Origin: an uncultured Bacteroidales bacterium
GTDB lineage: Bacteria; Bacteroidota; Bacteroidia; Bacteroidales; UBA932
Reading direction: 5' to 3'
NCBI GenBank assembly: GCA_946549475.1
Contig: CAMNQO010000019.1
Span: 1-15,648, forward strand
Length of the DNA stretch: 15,648 nt
Shown piece by piece: positions 7,237 through 15,565 of the stretch. The notes under the pieces were generated by a model. It searched no databases, was not told where the DNA came from, and saw only the letters and a list, made by a program, of their open reading frames with translations. Numbering within the stretch: the stretch's first letter is position 1; each line of letters starts with the position of its first letter. The position numbers were made by a program, and so were the translations under genes.

Positions 7237-9195
7237 TTATGCGTCGATATTGGCGTAATGTGCGTTCTGTTCGATAAATTCGCGGCGCGGCGGCACATCG
7301 TCCCCCATCAGGATGGAGAAGGTCCGCTCAGCCTCCGCCGCATTTTCTATCGTCACCTGACGGAGCAGACGGGTCTGGGGATTCATGGTCGTGTCCCACA
7401 ACTGCTCGTCCGACATCTCGCCCAGACCTTTGTAGCGCTGCACGCGCACGCTGGCGTCATTGCCTCCGCCCATCTCCTGCACGGCAACCCGGCGTTCGTC
7501 TTCGGTCCAGCAATACACTTGTTTCTTGCCCTTCTTGACCTGGAAAAGCGGCGGGGTGGCAAGATAGACATGCCCGCCACGGATCAGATCCACCATATAG
7601 CGGAAGAAGAAGGTGAGAATCAGGGTGTCGATGTGGCTGCCATCGACATCGGCATCGGTCATCACGATGATTTTGTTGTAGCGGAGTTTGCTGAGGTTCA
7701 ATGCCTTGGAATCTTCTTCCGTACCGATGGTCACACCGAGCGCCGTATAGATGTTGCGGATCTCCTCACTCTCGAAGACACGGTGCTCCAGGGCTTTCTC
7801 CACATTGAGGAGCTTGCCCCTGAGCGGCAGGATGGCCTGGGTGCGGCTGTCACGGCCGTTGACGGCCGTACCGCCTGCGGAATCTCCCTCCACAAGGAAA
7901 AGTTCGCATTTGTCGGGGTTGCGGTCGGAGCAGTCGGAGAGTTTGCCGGGCAGACCGCCGCCGGACATCACCGTCTTGCGGGTCGCCTCGCGTGCCTTGC
8001 GGGCCGCCTGGCGTGCATTCGCGGCCAGGATGACTTTCTCGACAATCATCTTGGCCTGCGCAGGATGCTCCTCCAGATAAGCCTCAAGGGCGGAACTGAT
8101 GGCAGCTGTCACGGCGCCCCGGACTTCGCTGTTGCCCAGTTTGGTCTTGGTCTGTCCTTCAAACTGGGGCTCCGCCACCTTGCAGGATATGACGGCGGTC
8201 AGACCTTCGCGGAAGTCTTCGGGAGAGAGTTCGCCCTTGAACTTATTGAGCAGGTTGTTGGCATCCGCATAGGACTTCAGGGTCGAGGAAAGACCGCGTT
8301 TGAAACCATCCAGGTGGGTGCCGCCTTCGATGGTGTTGATATTGTTGACATAGGAATAAATCTTCTCGGAATAGCCGGTGTTGTACTGAAGGGCGATTTC
8401 GATGGGAATAATCTTGTCCGTCTCCAGACAGACGGGCTCCTGGATGAGACTTTCCGAGCCGGCATCCAGATACTCGACAAACTCCTTAAGTCCCTCTTTG
8501 GAATAGAAAACATCTTTGCGGTAGTCCTCGTACTCCTTGCCGGCATCGTCCAACTTGCTGATCTTCTTTCGATAATCCGTCAGGGTCAGCCGGATGCCTT
8601 TGTTCAGATAGGCAAGTTCGCGCAAACGGGCCGCCAGCGTGTCGTAGTTGTACTCGGAAACGGTGAAAATCTCAGGGTCAGGATGAAACTCGATGGTCGT
8701 ACCCGTATCGGCAGCGGCGCCGGTGACGATCACCTCGGACATGGGCTTGCCTTTGCTGTAGTGCTGGACAAACTCTTTCCCTTCGCGGTGGATGGTCGCC
8801 ACCAGTTTGTCCGACAGGGCGTTGACGCAGGATACGCCCACGCCGTGCAGACCGCCGGAGACCTTGTAACTGTCCTTGCTGAATTTACCGCCCGCATGCA
8901 GCACGGTCAGTACCACTTCCAGGGCGGAACGGTGCTCCTTGGGATGCATGCCGGTCGGGATGCCGCGACCATTGTCAGACACCTTGATGGCGTTGCCTTC
9001 CAGGATGCTGACCTGGATGTCCGTACAATAACCGGCGAGCGCCTCGTCGATGCTGTTGTCCACCACCTCATACACCAGATGATGAAGCCCCCGCTCAGAG
9101 ATGTCGCCGATATACATCGAAGGCCTCTTGCGAACGGCCTCAAGTCCCTCCAGCACCTGAATGCTGCCTGCCGAATATTGATTTTCCTGTGCCAT
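7237..9195 (-). CDS. gyrB: DNA gyrase subunit B
   Basis: GyrB is the ATPase subunit of DNA gyrase, which introduces negative supercoils. The 652-residue protein shows the GHKL ATPase motifs: Glu43 with Asp46-Asn47 in EVVDNS, DNGRG (74-78) and GGLHGVG (114-120). The transducer-domain lysine loop QTK lies near 348-350. The TOPRIM domain contains EGDSAGG (436-442) and DADVDGSH (514-521), whose acidic residues bind Mg2+. QTKTKLGN and the length favour GyrB over ParE. The ATG at 9193-9195 is preceded by a convincing Bacteroidota promoter, making gyrB the first gene of a likely six-gene operon with HD, tig, clpP, clpX and lnt. The quinolone and novobiocin target regions look intact. Confidence 0.97.
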   Translation of the reverse strand: MAQENQYSAGSIQVLEGLEAVRKRPSMYIGDISERGLHHLVYEVVDNSIDEALAGYCTDIQVSILEGNAIKVSDNGRGIPTGMHPKEHRSALEVVLTVLHAGGKFSKDSYKVSGGLHGVGVSCVNALSDKLVATIHREGKEFVQHYSKGKPMSEVIVTGAAADTGTTIEFHPDPEIFTVSEYNYDTLAARLRELAYLNKGIRLTLTDYRKKISKLDDAGKEYEDYRKDVFYSKEGLKEFVEYLDAGSESLIQEPVCLETDKIIPIEIALQYNTGYSEKIYSYVNNINTIEGGTHLDGFKRGLSSTLKSYADANNLLNKFKGELSPEDFREGLTAVISCKVAEPQFEGQTKTKLGNSEVRGAVTAAISSALEAYLEEHPAQAKMIVEKVILAANARQAARKAREATRKTVMSGGGLPGKLSDCSDRNPDKCELFLVEGDSAGGTAVNGRDSRTQAILPLRGKLLNVEKALEHRVFESEEIRNIYTALGVTIGTEEDSKALNLSKLRYNKIIVMTDADVDGSHIDTLILTFFFRYMVDLIRGGHVYLATPPLFQVKKGKKQVYCWTEDERRVAVQEMGGGNDASVRVQRYKGLGEMSDEQLWDTTMNPQTRLLRQVTIENAAEAERTFSILMGDDVPPRREFIEQNAHYANIDA

Positions 9196-9230
9196 ATAAA
9201 TGTTAAGATTTCCTATATTTCCAAATCGTA

Positions 9231-9261
9231 CAAAGTTAATAAAAATTATCGGATGTTCAAA
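9231..9261 (-). promoter_or_regulatory. gyrB operon promoter, Bacteroidota -33/-7 type
   Basis: On the minus strand, TTTG (9258-9261) is followed after exactly 19 bp by TAACTTTG (9231-9238), which fits the Bacteroidota primary-sigma pattern TTTG ... TAnnTTTG. Transcription would start near 9225, giving a leader of about 30 nt before the gyrB ATG. The upstream TTTG lies within the last coding bases of the barrel gene, whose stop is at 9246-9248, so promoter and protein share sequence. No terminator is visible between the barrel gene and gyrB. Confidence 0.75.
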
Positions 9262-10982
9262 GTAAAACCGAGGGTAAACGCCCCGCCCTGCTGGGCGTAG
9301 AACGGATGGCGCTGGATCTCCTGGAACAGGAGGTTGTCACAGTGCAGCCAGAAGGACCATTCGGAAGAAAGGACATACTGCACTTCCAGCCCCAGATTCC
9401 AGAAGGCGGGGATGGTGCAGGCCATTTCCGTCCCGCTCACCTGCCATACGGCCTTGCGGGCCGCCTGTGCCTCCAGATAGACACCGGCATACAGGCGTTT
9501 GTTATAGTTGTAGGTCGCCCGGACATCCATCAGGAAAGGAGGCAGGGTAAACAGCCCCTTCTCCCGGACATTGTGATCCATGTTGTAGGTCCCCTGATAG
9601 CGGAGGGCGGCATTCACATCCAGGAATTCGCAATGATACCGCGTACGCAAGCCCGCGTAGAAACTCTGATAGTTGACGAAAGCGACGGAAGGGAGACGGA
9701 TGCCGCCGACCGTCTGCACGGCCTCCACGGGAGCGGAACCGGCGATCCGGTAGCCCAGCGCGAACTGATACGACCAGCGCGAATTGATTTTTCCGTCAAC
9801 GCCCAGGGACGCGTCCATGCGCTCCACGCTGTTGTCCAGCAAAGCCCCGCCGCCATCATTGTACCAGGCGTTGAAATAGGGATTGCCCTCCAGCATGTCG
9901 TCATAGGTATTCATCTTCATGCCGCCCTTGACTTTGAGGAAAAGGGTGGCCCATTGTTTCCACGGGTCGTAGGTTAGCGTCACGTCGGGATAGACCAGTT
10001 GCGTCGGCCTGCCATAATTCAGGCTTTGCCTGTCCTTGGTTACAAACGCCAGGTTGACGCCTGCATCCAATTTGAATTTCTTGAATTCCATCAGATAGTG
10101 CGGCGTCAGACTGAAAAACTGCGACGAACTGTTGCGCAGGACATCGGCCGGACCGGCGCCCGAACGCAGAAGGAACATCGCCAGGTTGAAATCCAGACGG
10201 AAACCGTGGTTTGCGGTGACCATGTCCCCCACCCGGCCTTCAAGTGCGGCATAGCCCATCCGCAAGGCGGACGGCTGCGTTCCGGGAAAATTGTCCTGGG
10301 CATAGTGGGCGCTGAAACGGGAATCGTAGAAGACGCGGCCCACCCGCTGCCGCGAAGAACGGGCGCCGACCGTCAGGCCGGCCTTGTTATAGCCCCGTTT
10401 TTCGTAATCGGGGAAAAGCCTGTCTGCCCCCGTCTTGGCATGCAGCCCCTTGTAGGCGGCATCCCATTCCAGGATGACCTTTTCAAAATCATAGCGCCCC
10501 TTGACTCCGGCCCGGGTATCGCTCTCCACGCCGTTCTTGCTATAGAAGAGAGAACTCCGGTCCCCGGCATCGGTCGCACTGTAAGTCCCCCAGAAAGAAC
10601 GGTGCGTGGCATAGACGGACAGATTGAAACAACTGTCTCCCACTTCGGGATTCCAATAGATGTCGGCCAGCGGATGGATGGTATATCCGGCCCCGGCCCG
10701 CAGGTACAACTGATTTTTGCGGACAGTCTGCCGGCGCGGACGCAAATCCATCAGATAGGGAGAAAAATCATACGAACCGCGATAGGGCTTTTCGAAAACG
10801 GAATAGTCGAAACGGTTGTCGAAGGTCGCGACGCTGTCGGGCAGGACGACCTCCTGCCGGGGCAAGTCTTCGGACGAAACGCTCCCCTTGAAAGTTCCGG
10901 TCACCCGGACCGTCGGGTCCAGATTCTGGGCGGAGAGCACCGTCCCCAACAACAGCAGATGGATGGTCAGGATTTTCCTCAT
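9246..10982 (-). CDS. Outer-membrane beta-barrel protein, TonB-dependent-receptor-like, unknown function
   Basis: The 578-residue protein begins with a signal peptide (MRKILTIHLLLLGTVLSAQ, likely cut near residue 18). After a proline-containing stretch of about 75 residues it consists of many alternating aromatic/polar strands such as KFKLDAGVNLAFVTK and YQFALGYRIAG. It ends in a strand-like FTLGFTLNIR, as expected for a barrel in the outer membrane. It is shorter than a full TonB-dependent receptor and I see no carboxypeptidase-like or plug domain, so TonB-driven transport is doubtful. It starts 9 nt after the stop of the TPR gene, suggesting that the two products act together. Such proteins are often annotated as TonB-dependent receptor by weak similarity. 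Function not recognised; barrel fold is confident. Confidence 0.8.
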   Translation of the reverse strand: MRKILTIHLLLLGTVLSAQNLDPTVRVTGTFKGSVSSEDLPRQEVVLPDSVATFDNRFDYSVFEKPYRGSYDFSPYLMDLRPRRQTVRKNQLYLRAGAGYTIHPLADIYWNPEVGDSCFNLSVYATHRSFWGTYSATDAGDRSSLFYSKNGVESDTRAGVKGRYDFEKVILEWDAAYKGLHAKTGADRLFPDYEKRGYNKAGLTVGARSSRQRVGRVFYDSRFSAHYAQDNFPGTQPSALRMGYAALEGRVGDMVTANHGFRLDFNLAMFLLRSGAGPADVLRNSSSQFFSLTPHYLMEFKKFKLDAGVNLAFVTKDRQSLNYGRPTQLVYPDVTLTYDPWKQWATLFLKVKGGMKMNTYDDMLEGNPYFNAWYNDGGGALLDNSVERMDASLGVDGKINSRWSYQFALGYRIAGSAPVEAVQTVGGIRLPSVAFVNYQSFYAGLRTRYHCEFLDVNAALRYQGTYNMDHNVREKGLFTLPPFLMDVRATYNYNKRLYAGVYLEAQAARKAVWQVSGTEMACTIPAFWNLGLEVQYVLSSEWSFWLHCDNLLFQEIQRHPFYAQQGGAFTLGFTLNIR

Positions 10983-10991
10983 ATTCTTCCA

Positions 10992-13967
10992 TTATTGGTT
11001 TGATTCGATTTTGGCAAGACGCTCACTCACGGCGGAAAGCACATCATCCGAAGGGTCGGAACTGCGGTAAGAGTCGCGGATCCAGACGAGGTTGTCTTTG
11101 GCGGCACGGACATCTCCCCGCTCCACATACGCATCGCAGAGCAGCAGGACCGCCTTCGCCAGATAATACACATGCGTCGTCCCCGAGTCGGAAAAATCCG
11201 CTGTCATGTCTTCCACCGCCGTATAATCCGCCCGGTCGAAAGCGTCTTTGATCAGGATGTAGGTACTCTCCGCCCCTCGGGCCGTCCGGGGCTTCCCGGC
11301 CAACTCGCGGAAGCACGCCATGGCCTCTTCGCGGCGGCTGGTATTGAGCAGGGACATCGCCTTGATATAGGTCGCATCTTCACGCAGCGTCTCATCTGCA
11401 TCCTTGCGGTCCAGCAGCGCATCCGCCGCGACAATGGCGGAATCATAGCGTTTGGCCTGCCAGGCGGAATACAGCAGCCCCTTGCGGGCCGCCGCCCGGT
11501 TTTCTTCAAAACGGGCGGACTGCAACAAGGCCCGGTAAGCCCCGTAGGCATCATCATACAATTGCATCTGGTAGGACAGTTGGGCAAACGCCGACATGGA
11601 CGGCTCGGCAAAAGTCGTGTCCGCAGACTCGACCACCCGGCTGAAACAATCGCGCGCCTTCTCCTTCTCGTCCAGCCTGCGGTAAGACTCTCCCCGGTAG
11701 AAATCTGCCTTGGAGAGCAGGCGGGATTCGGGATAGTCCCGGCTGAAAGCCTCCAGTGACTGGACGGCGCGCTCCCAGTTGCCGCCCAGGAAAAGTTGCT
11801 CGGCCGAGCCGAAGACGATGCGTTCCTTGTCCTGTCCGCTCTTGATGTCCCCCTGACCGATCTGCTCCAGGTAAGCCAGATACCCGGCACCGTCCCCTTT
11901 CTCCTGATAGATGGCCTCGATGGCCGCCATCGCATCCTGGGCGGATGCGGACAACGGCATCTGCTCCACGACCCGTTTGTAGCAGGCCAGGGCCCGATCG
12001 GCGTCGCCGGCATTGCGGGAGAGCATGCCCAGCGCCAAAAGGGACTTGGACACATAGGTGGTGTCCCTGTCCTTTTCCACGAGCATCGTGAAAGTCCGGA
12101 CGGCATCATCATTGCGCTTGGCATCCACATAAGCCAGACCCAGTTCATACAGCGCTTCGCCGTAGTAGGGAGACTCGGGAGAGGCCTCGCTGACCGGCGC
12201 AAGGGCCTCGATACGGCCGCTCGGATCGGACAGCAATCCGCAGCAGAGACCGGCCTGATAGTAGGGATAAATGTCGTTGATGTCGGGCTCCAGCGCCACG
12301 GCCTGGCGATAGAAGGTCAGCGCGGAAGCATAGTCGCCGCGAAGGAAATGACAGTCGCCCCGGCGGATGACGGCATTCTTGCGGTAGGGGGCGTCTTTTT
12401 CCGCGTCATAGCGGGCAAACCAGCGGTCCGCCTGGGCATAGTCCTGTTCGCGGAACCAGCAATAAGCCAGTCCGTACCCGATAAGCGAGTGCTGGGGCGT
12501 ACCCTGGAGGGCGGAAGCATGGTACAGGTCGGTATAGAGTTTGCGGGCCCGCTCATATTTCCCGTCCCGGTAACAGGCGTCGGCCAGATAGAAATCGGCA
12601 TATTGCGAGATCCGGGAACCCTTTTCCGCATAGACGGAGGCCCAGCGGAAATGATTCATCGCCAGACGATAGGAGCCGTCGGAAAGAAGTTCGGCCCCCC
12701 GCAGATAATTGGCCTTCATGTAATTTTCCTTCATCGTCTCATCGAACTCGTCGATCTTGTCGTAGTACTCGATGGCCAGGTCGTAGTGCTTGTCCTGGAG
12801 ATAAGAAAGGGCCATGTAACTGTATATCTGCTCCCCGCGCACGCTGTCGGAATACTTGCGCAGATAACTGCGGAAGCCCTCGCCGTCCTCGTTCAGGTCA
12901 AAGGCCAGTTTGGCGTAATTGAAATGGGCATCCTCCGTAATCCGGGCGTCGAAATCCACGGCGGCGGCCTCCTTGAAAGCCTCCATCGCCGCGACTTTGT
13001 TCTTCAGATGAAGCTGGCAGTCCGCCATCTGGTAATTGGCAATCTGCCCCAGGGAGTCGGCACGGTAGGTCATGCCCATGAAATGCTCCACCGCCCCTTC
13101 GTAATCCTGGACGGCATACAGCAGCGACCCCACATAAAAATAGTCTTTGCGCGTCTTGGGAATCTGCCTGACCAGGTATTGGTCATAGTATTCCTGCGCC
13201 TTTTCGGGATTCTGCCAGACCAGATAAATCTCCGACAGCATGCGCGCCAGACGCATCTTGCGCTCCTCGGGAACAATCTTGAAAGCTTTTTCCTCCTCTT
13301 CCACCAGATAATCATATTCGCCCGTCATGAACTTGCACTCCATCATGTAATAGACGGAATTGGCCTGGAAACGGGGGTCCCTGGCAGCCTGGGAAAAGGC
13401 GTTGAACGCGTTTTTGAAATTCTTTTCCTGGTAATCCATGTACCCGAGGGCATACCAGGAGGGGGCATAATAGTCGGACCGGGGCAACTCCAGCGTCCAG
13501 CGGAAACCCTCCGCCGCCCGGGGATAGTCTCCGAGTTCGAAATGGCAATATGCCTGTTTGAAGCAAAATTCGGAATATTGGGAACGCTCGAGATTGTCCA
13601 GCCGCAGGCGGTTGAAATACCGGAGTGCCACGGCGTAGTCTTCGTCGTCGAAACGGTTGAGCGCATAGCGGTAAATGATCTTGTACGAGACCGGCATGGC
13701 GGGAAAGGCGTCAAGGTAGGCATCCATTTCCTCCTCATAACCGCCGGCACGCAGGGCGACGCGGCACAGGATGGCATAGCCGCGTGCCTCGTCGTCGTCC
13801 TCCTGCCGGGCTATCTCGGAAAACTGGCGGGCGGCTTCATAGAACAAGCCGTGGTCAAACAGATCCATCGCCAGACTGATCTGCTCCGAGCGGCTTGCTT
13901 TCCCGGCCGAAAGGACAAGGGAAGAAAAGGCCAGCGCCAGCCCCAAAGTCAACCAGATTTTTCTCAT
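10992..13967 (-). CDS. Periplasmic tetratricopeptide-repeat protein, unknown function
   Basis: The 991-residue protein starts with a signal peptide (MRKIWLTLGLALAFSSLVLSAGKA; no lipobox cysteine) and is then almost entirely helical TPR-like repeats. Examples are DYPRAAEGFRWTLE, DYEGAVEHFMGM, HYDLAIEYYDKI, DYASALTFYRQAVALEPD and DADRALACYKRVVEQMP. TPR arrays act as protein-binding scaffolds; the partner is most simply the barrel encoded 9 nt downstream. The reading frame is open for another 31 codons upstream, to 14060. I chose the ATG at 13965-13967 because it places the signal peptide at the N terminus and keeps the promoter region outside the gene. It is not the T9SS protein PorW/SprE as far as I can judge, since it lacks the lipoprotein signal. 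Specific function not recognised. Confidence 0.85.
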   Translation of the reverse strand: MRKIWLTLGLALAFSSLVLSAGKASRSEQISLAMDLFDHGLFYEAARQFSEIARQEDDDEARGYAILCRVALRAGGYEEEMDAYLDAFPAMPVSYKIIYRYALNRFDDEDYAVALRYFNRLRLDNLERSQYSEFCFKQAYCHFELGDYPRAAEGFRWTLELPRSDYYAPSWYALGYMDYQEKNFKNAFNAFSQAARDPRFQANSVYYMMECKFMTGEYDYLVEEEEKAFKIVPEERKMRLARMLSEIYLVWQNPEKAQEYYDQYLVRQIPKTRKDYFYVGSLLYAVQDYEGAVEHFMGMTYRADSLGQIANYQMADCQLHLKNKVAAMEAFKEAAAVDFDARITEDAHFNYAKLAFDLNEDGEGFRSYLRKYSDSVRGEQIYSYMALSYLQDKHYDLAIEYYDKIDEFDETMKENYMKANYLRGAELLSDGSYRLAMNHFRWASVYAEKGSRISQYADFYLADACYRDGKYERARKLYTDLYHASALQGTPQHSLIGYGLAYCWFREQDYAQADRWFARYDAEKDAPYRKNAVIRRGDCHFLRGDYASALTFYRQAVALEPDINDIYPYYQAGLCCGLLSDPSGRIEALAPVSEASPESPYYGEALYELGLAYVDAKRNDDAVRTFTMLVEKDRDTTYVSKSLLALGMLSRNAGDADRALACYKRVVEQMPLSASAQDAMAAIEAIYQEKGDGAGYLAYLEQIGQGDIKSGQDKERIVFGSAEQLFLGGNWERAVQSLEAFSRDYPESRLLSKADFYRGESYRRLDEKEKARDCFSRVVESADTTFAEPSMSAFAQLSYQMQLYDDAYGAYRALLQSARFEENRAAARKGLLYSAWQAKRYDSAIVAADALLDRKDADETLREDATYIKAMSLLNTSRREEAMACFRELAGKPRTARGAESTYILIKDAFDRADYTAVEDMTADFSDSGTTHVYYLAKAVLLLCDAYVERGDVRAAKDNLVWIRDSYRSSDPSDDVLSAVSERLAKIESNQ

Positions 13968-13986
13968 CTTTGTTCTTTTATAAAAT

Positions 13987-14019
13987 TTTACAAAAATAGC
14001 AAAAATTCCGCTATATTTG
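13987..14019 (+). promoter_or_regulatory. Candidate promoter of ftsE-nth
   Basis: TATATTTG (14012-14019) matches the -7 box TAnnTTTG. A poor -33 element, TTTA at 13987-13990, lies 21 bp upstream. The predicted start near 14025 leaves a leader of about 54 nt, in which CCGGG (14026-14030) and CCCGG (14042-14046) could form a small hairpin. This is the only -7 match I see in the 111-nt gap in the direction of ftsE. Confidence 0.5.
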
Positions 14020-14023
14020 CACA
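13991..14023 (-). promoter_or_regulatory. Candidate promoter of the TPR/barrel genes
   Basis: On the minus strand TATTTTTG (13991-13998) matches the TAnnTTTG -7 box. The upstream element is weak: TGTG at 14020-14023 lies 21 bp away instead of TTTG. Transcription would begin near 13985, about 17 nt before the TPR gene ATG. It overlaps the oppositely directed ftsE promoter candidate. Confidence 0.45.
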
Positions 14024-14078
14024 TTCCGGGCGAGATTTTGTCCCGGGTGCCCCTGACCACTTGAATTTATCGTATCGT

Positions 14079-14819
14079 ATGCACGCAGAAGACATTCCGG
14101 TCCTGTTTGAACACGCCGACATCCTGGGAGGCGAAGTCAAAGTCCTGTATGACCTCAACATGGAGATCCATTCGGGCGATTTTGTCTATCTGACCGGCAA
14201 GGTCGGCAGCGGAAAGACCTCCATCGTCCGCACCATCATCGCCGAGAATCCGCTCGGCTCCGGCCACGCCGAAGTCTGCGGTTATGACCTCGGGCGCATC
14301 CGGCCGAAAGACATCCCCTTCCTGCGACGCAAAATCGGCATCGTCTTCCAGGACTTCCAACTCCTGATGGACCGCAGCGTGGAAGACAACCTCGATTTCG
14401 TCCTGCAGGCGACCGGCTGGAAAGATGCCGCCGCCCGGCGCGACCGCATCGACGAAGTCCTCGAAAGCGTGGGCATGAGCAGCAAAGCCCACAAGGAGCC
14501 GCCCCGCCTTTCCGGCGGAGAACAGCAGCGGGTGGCCATCGCCCGGGCCCTGCTCAACGCCCCGGGGCTGATTGTCGCGGACGAGCCCACGGGCAACCTC
14601 GACAACGACACCGCCGAAGGCATCATGCAACTGCTGACAAGCATCAACCGGGAACGGGGCACGACCGTGATGATGGTCACGCACAACACTCGTTTCTGCG
14701 AACGCTGGCCCGGACGGGTGTTCCATTGCGAAAACGAATCCTGCCGCGAAATCACTGACCGCAAGCCGGAGGAGGAAGGGACGGCCTACGCAAAGACCGG
14801 GGAGACGGAGGCCGAATGA
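14079..14819 (+). CDS. ftsE: Cell-division ATP-binding protein FtsE
   Basis: FtsE is the cytoplasmic ATPase of the FtsEX complex, which in studied bacteria activates cell-wall hydrolases at the division site. The 246-residue ABC protein has Walker A GKVGSGKT (40-47), Q-loop Gln91, signature LSGGEQQRVAIARA (144-157), Walker B LIVADEP with Glu169, and H-loop His202. ADEPTGNLD is typical of the FtsE/LolD/MacB group. The N-terminal FEHADILGGEVKVLYDLNMEI and the missing FtsX partner leave LolD-type ABC proteins as the alternative, but FtsE fits better. After residue 225 there is a charged tail rich in Glu. The frame is open far upstream on this strand, antisense to the TPR gene; the ATG at 14079 is chosen from the ABC-domain start. 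It overlaps nth by 4 nt. Confidence 0.85.
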   Translation: MHAEDIPVLFEHADILGGEVKVLYDLNMEIHSGDFVYLTGKVGSGKTSIVRTIIAENPLGSGHAEVCGYDLGRIRPKDIPFLRRKIGIVFQDFQLLMDRSVEDNLDFVLQATGWKDAAARRDRIDEVLESVGMSSKAHKEPPRLSGGEQQRVAIARALLNAPGLIVADEPTGNLDNDTAEGIMQLLTSINRERGTTVMMVTHNTRFCERWPGRVFHCENESCREITDRKPEEEGTAYAKTGETEAE

Positions 14820-15457
14820 CAAGGAAAGAACGATACGGGACGGTGGTCGCCCGCTTTCAGGACCGGATGCCGCAGGTAGCCAGCGAACTCAACTTCGGCT
14901 CCCCATTCCAACTGCTCATCGCCGTCATCCTCTCGGCACAATGCACCGACAAGCGGGTCAATCTCGTCACGCCCGAACTTTTCCGCCGCTACCCCGATGC
15001 ACGGGCGATGTCGCGGGCCAGCCTCGATGAACTGCTGGAACTCATCGGCAGCGTCTCCTATCCCAACAGCAAAGCCGCCCACATTCTGGAGACCGCCCGA
15101 CAGATTCAGGAACGCTTCGACGGAGAAGTCCCTTCCGACATCGACACACTGATGACACTTCCCGGTGTCGGACGCAAGACGGCCAATGTGGTCGCCTCCA
15201 TCGTCTATGACCAGCCCGTCATCGCCGTGGACACCCATGTATTCCGGGTCGCCCACCGCCTGGGTCTCTCCGAAGGAAAGACCCCCGAGGCCGTCGAGCG
15301 CGACCTGGAGCGCGGCATTCCGGAAGCGTTTCGCGCCCGGGCCCACCACTGGCTCATCCTGTTCGGCCGCTACACCTGCAAGGCCCGGCAGCCCTTGTGC
15401 GGGGATTGTCCCTTTTCCGACCTCTGCCTCGGGCCCGTCGCCGCCAAAGCCCGGTAA
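14816..15457 (+). CDS. nth: Endonuclease III, DNA glycosylase/AP lyase
   Basis: Nth removes oxidised pyrimidines and nicks the resulting abasic site in base-excision repair. The 213-residue protein has the normal family length. It contains the helix-hairpin-helix LPGVGRKTANVV with catalytic Lys121, catalytic Asp139 in AVDTHVFRV, and a complete [4Fe-4S] ligand set Cys188-x6-Cys195-x2-Cys198-x5-Cys204. MutY is unlikely because of the length and the Lys nucleophile. Its ATG overlaps the ftsE stop in ATGA (14816-14819), so translation is probably coupled. The pairing of a division ATPase with a repair enzyme has no obvious functional logic. Confidence 0.96.
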   Translation: MTRKERYGTVVARFQDRMPQVASELNFGSPFQLLIAVILSAQCTDKRVNLVTPELFRRYPDARAMSRASLDELLELIGSVSYPNSKAAHILETARQIQERFDGEVPSDIDTLMTLPGVGRKTANVVASIVYDQPVIAVDTHVFRVAHRLGLSEGKTPEAVERDLERGIPEAFRARAHHWLILFGRYTCKARQPLCGDCPFSDLCLGPVAAKAR

Positions 15458-15464
15458 TCCCTGT

Positions 15465-15521
15465 CGCCGGACGCCGGCGGTGTTGCCCGGTCTACCCTCC
15501 GCGACCGAGACCGGGCACACC
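15465..15521. terminator. Two consecutive GC-rich hairpins after nth, possible terminator
   Basis: Eight nt past the nth stop, CGCCGG (15465-15470) and CCGGCG (15474-15479) form a 6-bp stem with a 3-nt loop. Immediately next, 15479-15493 and 15508-15521 form a longer stem: TGCCCGGTCT/AGACCGGGCA extended by GGTG/CACC with one bulged T, around a 14-nt loop. No T run follows on the plus strand and no long T run on the minus strand, so this is not a textbook intrinsic terminator. Its place directly after the last gene of the ftsE-nth pair still makes a transcript-end role the simplest reading. Confidence 0.5.
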
Positions 15522-15565
15522 TATTCGACCATAGGGAAATTACATCCCATCCACCACATCGCGTG

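Noticed and set aside
6067..9300. Open plus-strand frame of 1077 codons opposite the HD gene and gyrB
   Set aside because: Same reason: gyrB and the HD gene carry all expected motifs on the minus strand, and the antisense product shows no recognisable domain.
13968..14060. Upstream extension of the TPR gene by 31 codons
   Set aside because: It would place a non-signal sequence in front of a clear signal peptide and run through the AT-rich promoter region.
11796..14078. Long in-frame upstream extension of ftsE, antisense to the TPR gene
   Set aside because: The ABC domain begins right after the ATG at 14079; the extension has no domain and would bury the intergenic promoter region.
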